NCBI GenBank assembly: GCA_026386995.1 | Contig: JAPLMO010000274.1 | Coordinates: forward strand, 1 to 16,671 | From: Planctomycetota bacterium | Lineage (GTDB): Bacteria; Planctomycetota; Phycisphaerae; FEN-1346 | DNA length: 16,671 bases | Direction: 5' to 3' | Shown: positions 14,555 to 16,671 of the stretch, piece by piece | Layout of the letters: each line of letters starts with the position of its first letter | How positions within the stretch are numbered: the first letter of the stretch is position 1 | Made by a program: the position numbers and the translations under genes | Notes under the pieces: generated by a model | Told to the model about the DNA's origin: nothing | Seen by the model: only the letters and a program-made list of their open reading frames with translations | Database searches by the model: none

Positions 14555-15471
14555 TCCGCGTCCGCTGCCCGTTCGCCCAGCGAACTGATCCGCGTGACTT
14601 GGCGCAGGAGCATGTTGAACGGCACGCTGGCGCCCAGGCGCATGAGCAGGAACCGTCCGGCGGCCCCCTCGGAGACCAGGATGATGTGCCGCGACGTCGG
14701 CGCCTTGACCCCCGGAGCCGAGGCCTGGTGCCCGGTGACGAGGACCTCGGCCCCGACGCGTTTGGCGAACGTGTCGGCCACCTCCTGGTCCTGGAATCGG
14801 CCCCACACCAGGGCGTAGACGCTGCCGCCCGCCAGGTAATCCTCCGCCGTCAGGGGGCGGTCGAAGATCGTGTAGTCAAACAGGTCCAGCGTGTCGCGCT
14901 GTGGCGTGGAGTGGCTGATGAAAACGCCGTTGGGCGTCCGCACGGCCAGCGGCAGCGACGAGAGCAGGCGCCGGTACGACCCGTGGACCTCCGGCCATCT
15001 TTCGCCGTAGGCGCTTTCGATGCCGCGCCAGAACGCGCCGCTGATGCTGTGGCCGCCCTTCTTGATGGTCGAGCCCGCGATTTCCGCCAGGTCGTGGTTC
15101 GACAGAACCAGTTGCACCTGCGACTTGAAGCGGCACTTCAGGACCGCGGCCTCCTCCAGCAACCGGAAACTTCGGTCGCAGCCGCGCTCGTCCAGCGGCC
15201 CGCCGTGGATGAGTTCCTGAAGGACCAGGTACCGGTCGTGATTGACGCTGAGGGCGGCCCACTCGGCCACGGTCCGCAGGTTCTCGACGTTGCCGTGCAG
15301 GTCCCCCAGGACCACAAGGTCGCCCACGGGCGGCAGGCAGACGACGTTGCCGCGGCGCAGCGGATCCTGCCGCGTCAGCATGGCCGCGCGGTCCATCAGG
15401 CCGGTGATCTCGCCGATGCCCCGGGGGGCGGGGCCGCGTTCGGCGGTCCAGTCTCCCTGCGGTTCAGCCAA
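14536..15471 (-). CDS. Metallophosphoesterase-like protein (calcineurin-type fold) with TTG start
   Basis: 311 aa. Metallophosphoesterase motifs in order are GDLHGN (56-61), a degenerate second block HGGPLDERG (89-97) where the family normally has GDxVDRG, SNHD (124-127) in place of GNHE/D, SHS (186-188) and TGH (246-248). Most metal ligands are thus present, but the bridging Asp of block two is not obvious; phosphatase activity is likely but not certain. The start is TTG at 15471, because AAGGAG (15480-15485 complement) lies 8 nt upstream. The longer open frame to 15657 is translated REP-like DNA and contains no protein-like sequence. The gene lies between the amidase and the V-ATPase operon. 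Its last residues are encoded by a heptad tract. Substrate unknown. Confidence 0.8.
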   Translation of the reverse strand: MAEPQGDWTAERGPAPRGIGEITGLMDRAAMLTRQDPLRRGNVVCLPPVGDLVVLGDLHGNVENLRTVAEWAALSVNHDRYLVLQELIHGGPLDERGCDRSFRLLEEAAVLKCRFKSQVQLVLSNHDLAEIAGSTIKKGGHSISGAFWRGIESAYGERWPEVHGSYRRLLSSLPLAVRTPNGVFISHSTPQRDTLDLFDYTIFDRPLTAEDYLAGGSVYALVWGRFQDQEVADTFAKRVGAEVLVTGHQASAPGVKAPTSRHIILVSEGAAGRFLLMRLGASVPFNMLLRQVTRISSLGERAADADLESEI

Positions 15472-15526
15472 CGCGGTGTCTCCTTGCGCCGTCCCTAATA
15501 CTACAACGCCACTTGACCTTTGCGCG

Positions 15527-15544
15527 GCGGGTCTCCGGACCCGC
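15527..15544. repeat. Short perfect hairpin upstream of the metallophosphoesterase
   Basis: GCGGGTC-TCCG-GACCCGC: a 7-bp stem with a tetraloop, 41 bases from the ribosome binding site of the metallophosphoesterase gene. It lies 36 bases from the larger REP-like palindrome and may be another interspersed repeat unit. Origin unknown. Confidence 0.5.
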
Positions 15545-15580
15545 ACGTGTTTGGCGTGTGGCGCGCCCCGCAATAACGGA

Positions 15581-15658
15581 TGTGGCACGGCTGGCTTGTC
15601 CAGCCGTGGAAAACGTCGCGTGCCTTCTACCACGGCTGGGCAAGCCAGCCGTGCCACA
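15581..15658. repeat. REP/BIME-like element between the metallophosphoesterase and the amidase
   Basis: Arms 15581-15609 (TGTGGCACGGCTGGCTTGTC followed by CAGCCGTGG) and 15630-15658 are inverted repeats of 29 bp with one mismatch, around a 20-nt spacer. Each arm contains its own palindrome (CACGGCTGG-CTTGT-CCAGCCGTG). The nested organisation is the same as at 12950-13030 but the sequence family differs. It accounts for most of the 252-base gap between the two genes. No RAYT or other transposase is present in the window. Confidence 0.8.
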
Positions 15659-15699
15659 CCGCAGCGCGGGCGCTAAACACGTACCCCGACCCGCCGCCC

Positions 15700-15719
15700 A
15701 AATCGCAATCCAGCGATTT
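15700..15719 (-). other. Stem-loop just after the amidase stop codon
   Basis: AAATCGC-AATCCA-GCGATTT on the + strand: a perfect 7-bp stem with a 6-nt loop, 4 bases past the amidase stop. It could be a weak terminator or 3'-end structure. There is no following U-tract on the - strand, so rho-independent termination is doubtful. Confidence 0.35.
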
Positions 15720-15723
15720 CAGG

Positions 15724-16443
15724 CTAATCCATTTCGGCGGCCGAGACGGTGCTTATCAATCGCTTCACGTGGTCCTGCCTGACGGCCATAAGGAACTGTT
15801 CCATCGGAAACAGTCGGCCGGGGCAGTGGGTGTTCTTGAGTTCCCCGTGGCCGAGGACGCCGTCCAGCGGAATCTGGTAGCGGTTCCTGAGGGCCAGAAC
15901 GAGAATCTCCAGCGATGCCATCTGGGCGGCCGTCGGCTCCTGGAGGTCGAAGTTGCCGATGAGGCAGATGCCGATCCCCTCGGTGTTGAACTCCGGATGG
16001 TCGACGACCTTCGTATGGGCGCCGTCGAGTTGGTCGATCCACCGAACGGTGGGCAGGATCTGACCGTCCACGGCGCCTGCCGCGCGGCCGTTATTGATGA
16101 GAAAGTGATACGCCACGCCGTTCGTAAAACCCCGGTTGCGATGGCCGGCGTCGATGGCCTCCAGCGTGCCTGAAACCGTGGCGGAATGGTGGATGACAAT
16201 AGTGTGCCACGTGCGGCTGGGCGCCATCTCCTTGGGCCAGATGACGGCCCTGATGGCGGCCGCATCGTTCGTTGCGGCGGCGGCCGGCGGGTCTACAACA
16301 AGCGGCAGCGCGGCCCAGCCGATGAGCGTGCCGACCGTTATGGCCAGCAGCAGCATGGTCCAGACGCGGATCATCCGGCCCCAGTTCGCCGGCTTCGGCT
16401 GCGTTTCTCGAGTCTGCGGAATCTGCGTCATCAGGCACCCCAT
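15724..16443 (-). CDS. Membrane-anchored N-acetylmuramoyl-L-alanine amidase (amidase_2 / PGRP fold)
   Basis: 239 aa. A single hydrophobic segment (about 24-50, MIRVWTMLLLAITVGTLIGW and onward) anchors the protein, leaving the catalytic domain outside the cytoplasm. The amidase_2 motifs are clear: WHTIVIHHSAT with His85 as the first zinc ligand, YHF (112-114) at the catalytic Tyr position, and LGHGELKNTHCPG giving His199 and Cys207, as in T7 lysozyme. The expected role is cleavage of the amide bond between MurNAc and the stem peptide in wall turnover or recycling, notable since planctomycetes have reduced or diverged peptidoglycan. Either ATG 16443 or ATG 16431 may be the start; neither has a strong ribosome binding site (GGGGTG lies before the second). 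A consensus -10 box lies 42 bases upstream. Confidence 0.88.
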   Translation of the reverse strand: MGCLMTQIPQTRETQPKPANWGRMIRVWTMLLLAITVGTLIGWAALPLVVDPPAAAATNDAAAIRAVIWPKEMAPSRTWHTIVIHHSATVSGTLEAIDAGHRNRGFTNGVAYHFLINNGRAAGAVDGQILPTVRWIDQLDGAHTKVVDHPEFNTEGIGICLIGNFDLQEPTAAQMASLEILVLALRNRYQIPLDGVLGHGELKNTHCPGRLFPMEQFLMAVRQDHVKRLISTVSAAEMD

Positions 16444-16484
16444 CGGCCCGTCGGGGTCCGCTGGTCTTCGGGCAGGTTTGCGCC

Positions 16485-16513
16485 ATTATAAATCGGGGAG
16501 GACGGCGCGTCCA
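16485..16513 (-). promoter_or_regulatory. Candidate sigma70-type promoter of the amidase gene
   Basis: On the - strand a perfect TATAAT (16485-16490) is preceded at 17 nt by TGGACG (16508-16513; 4/6 to TTGACA). Transcription would start near 16478, about 35 nt before ATG 16443. A small palindrome GGACG-GCG-CGTCC (16500-16512) overlaps the -35 box and might bind a regulator. Confidence 0.5.
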
Positions 16514-16671
16514 GAGAAGATCGGGTATTTCTCAGGGCAATTGCATCTAGTTTTTCATGTCACGCAAAATTTCTGCGCGTTCGGGCCATGTTAGGGTTGC
16601 GCTAGGCGCCGCGGGGTGGTAGTCTGTCGCTTCGATCAACCGGTGAGGCCTCACCAACAACCGAACCTGTT
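16514..16671. other. Non-coding end of window; one short palindrome
   Basis: No convincing gene in either strand. A perfect 14-bp palindrome GGTGAGGCCTCACC lies at 16642-16655. A weak rightward promoter-like pair (TTGCAT at 16541-16546, CAAAAT at 16565-16570) could serve a gene beyond the window. Confidence 0.35.

Noticed and set aside
15472..15657. N-terminal extension of the metallophosphoesterase
   Set aside because: It translates the REP-like repeat (MARLACPAVVEG), whereas TTG 15471 has AAGGAG at ideal spacing.

Overview
The window looks like Planctomycetota or a close relative (PVC-type bacterium). The DNA is GC-rich. It carries a secreted discoidin/beta-propeller/di-haem protein of the HzsA-related type that is abundant in planctomycetes, and a bacterial V-type ATPase operon in the E-DUF2764-A-B-D-I-K order known from Chlamydia and Bacteroides. 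It also has REP-like palindromes between genes. This assignment is inferred from gene content and style; no rRNA or marker gene is present.

Layout. On the + strand (3-2933) lie two tandem HtrA/DegP-type proteins. The first, cut by the window edge, keeps the His-Asp-Ser triad. The second has a signal peptide and two PDZ domains, but all three triad positions appear replaced, so it is probably a pseudoprotease. Everything from 3010 to 16443 is on the - strand. Read in transcription order it is: a membrane-anchored amidase_2/PGRP-type protein (16443-15724); a metallophosphoesterase-like protein (TTG start, 15471-14536); the V-ATPase operon E, DUF2764, A, B, D, I, K (14361-5911), ending at a strong hairpin; then the HzsA-related protein (5763-3010), convergent with the HtrA pair.

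The V-ATPase operon is the most interesting part. E/DUF2764, D/I and I/K are tightly packed (6-nt gap, ATGA overlap, 1-nt gap). Three other junctions are interrupted. DUF2764/A carries a perfect 25-bp inverted repeat of REP type. A/B and B/D each carry a roughly 0.5-kb cassette encoding a four-helix-bundle protein of the 23S-rRNA-intervening-sequence/Avd superfamily (GTSVGANY motif). Each cassette is bounded by long terminal inverted repeats built from 7-bp units of the form AATGNNN. The two cassettes use different heptads and encode different subfamilies, so they look like two independent insertions. Both abut or supply the TGA stop of the upstream gene, and in both the cassette ORF starts inside the upstream repeat arm. 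They resemble mRNA counterparts of rRNA intervening sequences. A third, unpaired heptad tract overlaps the stop codon of the metallophosphoesterase gene.

Functionally, A and B form the catalytic head, D the central shaft, E (and probably DUF2764) the stalk or connecting parts, and I plus K the membrane motor. K keeps the residues that bind Na+ in the Enterococcus hirae rotor, suggesting sodium coupling. Subunit I has His at the position normally held by the essential stator arginine. No F or G/H gene is visible.
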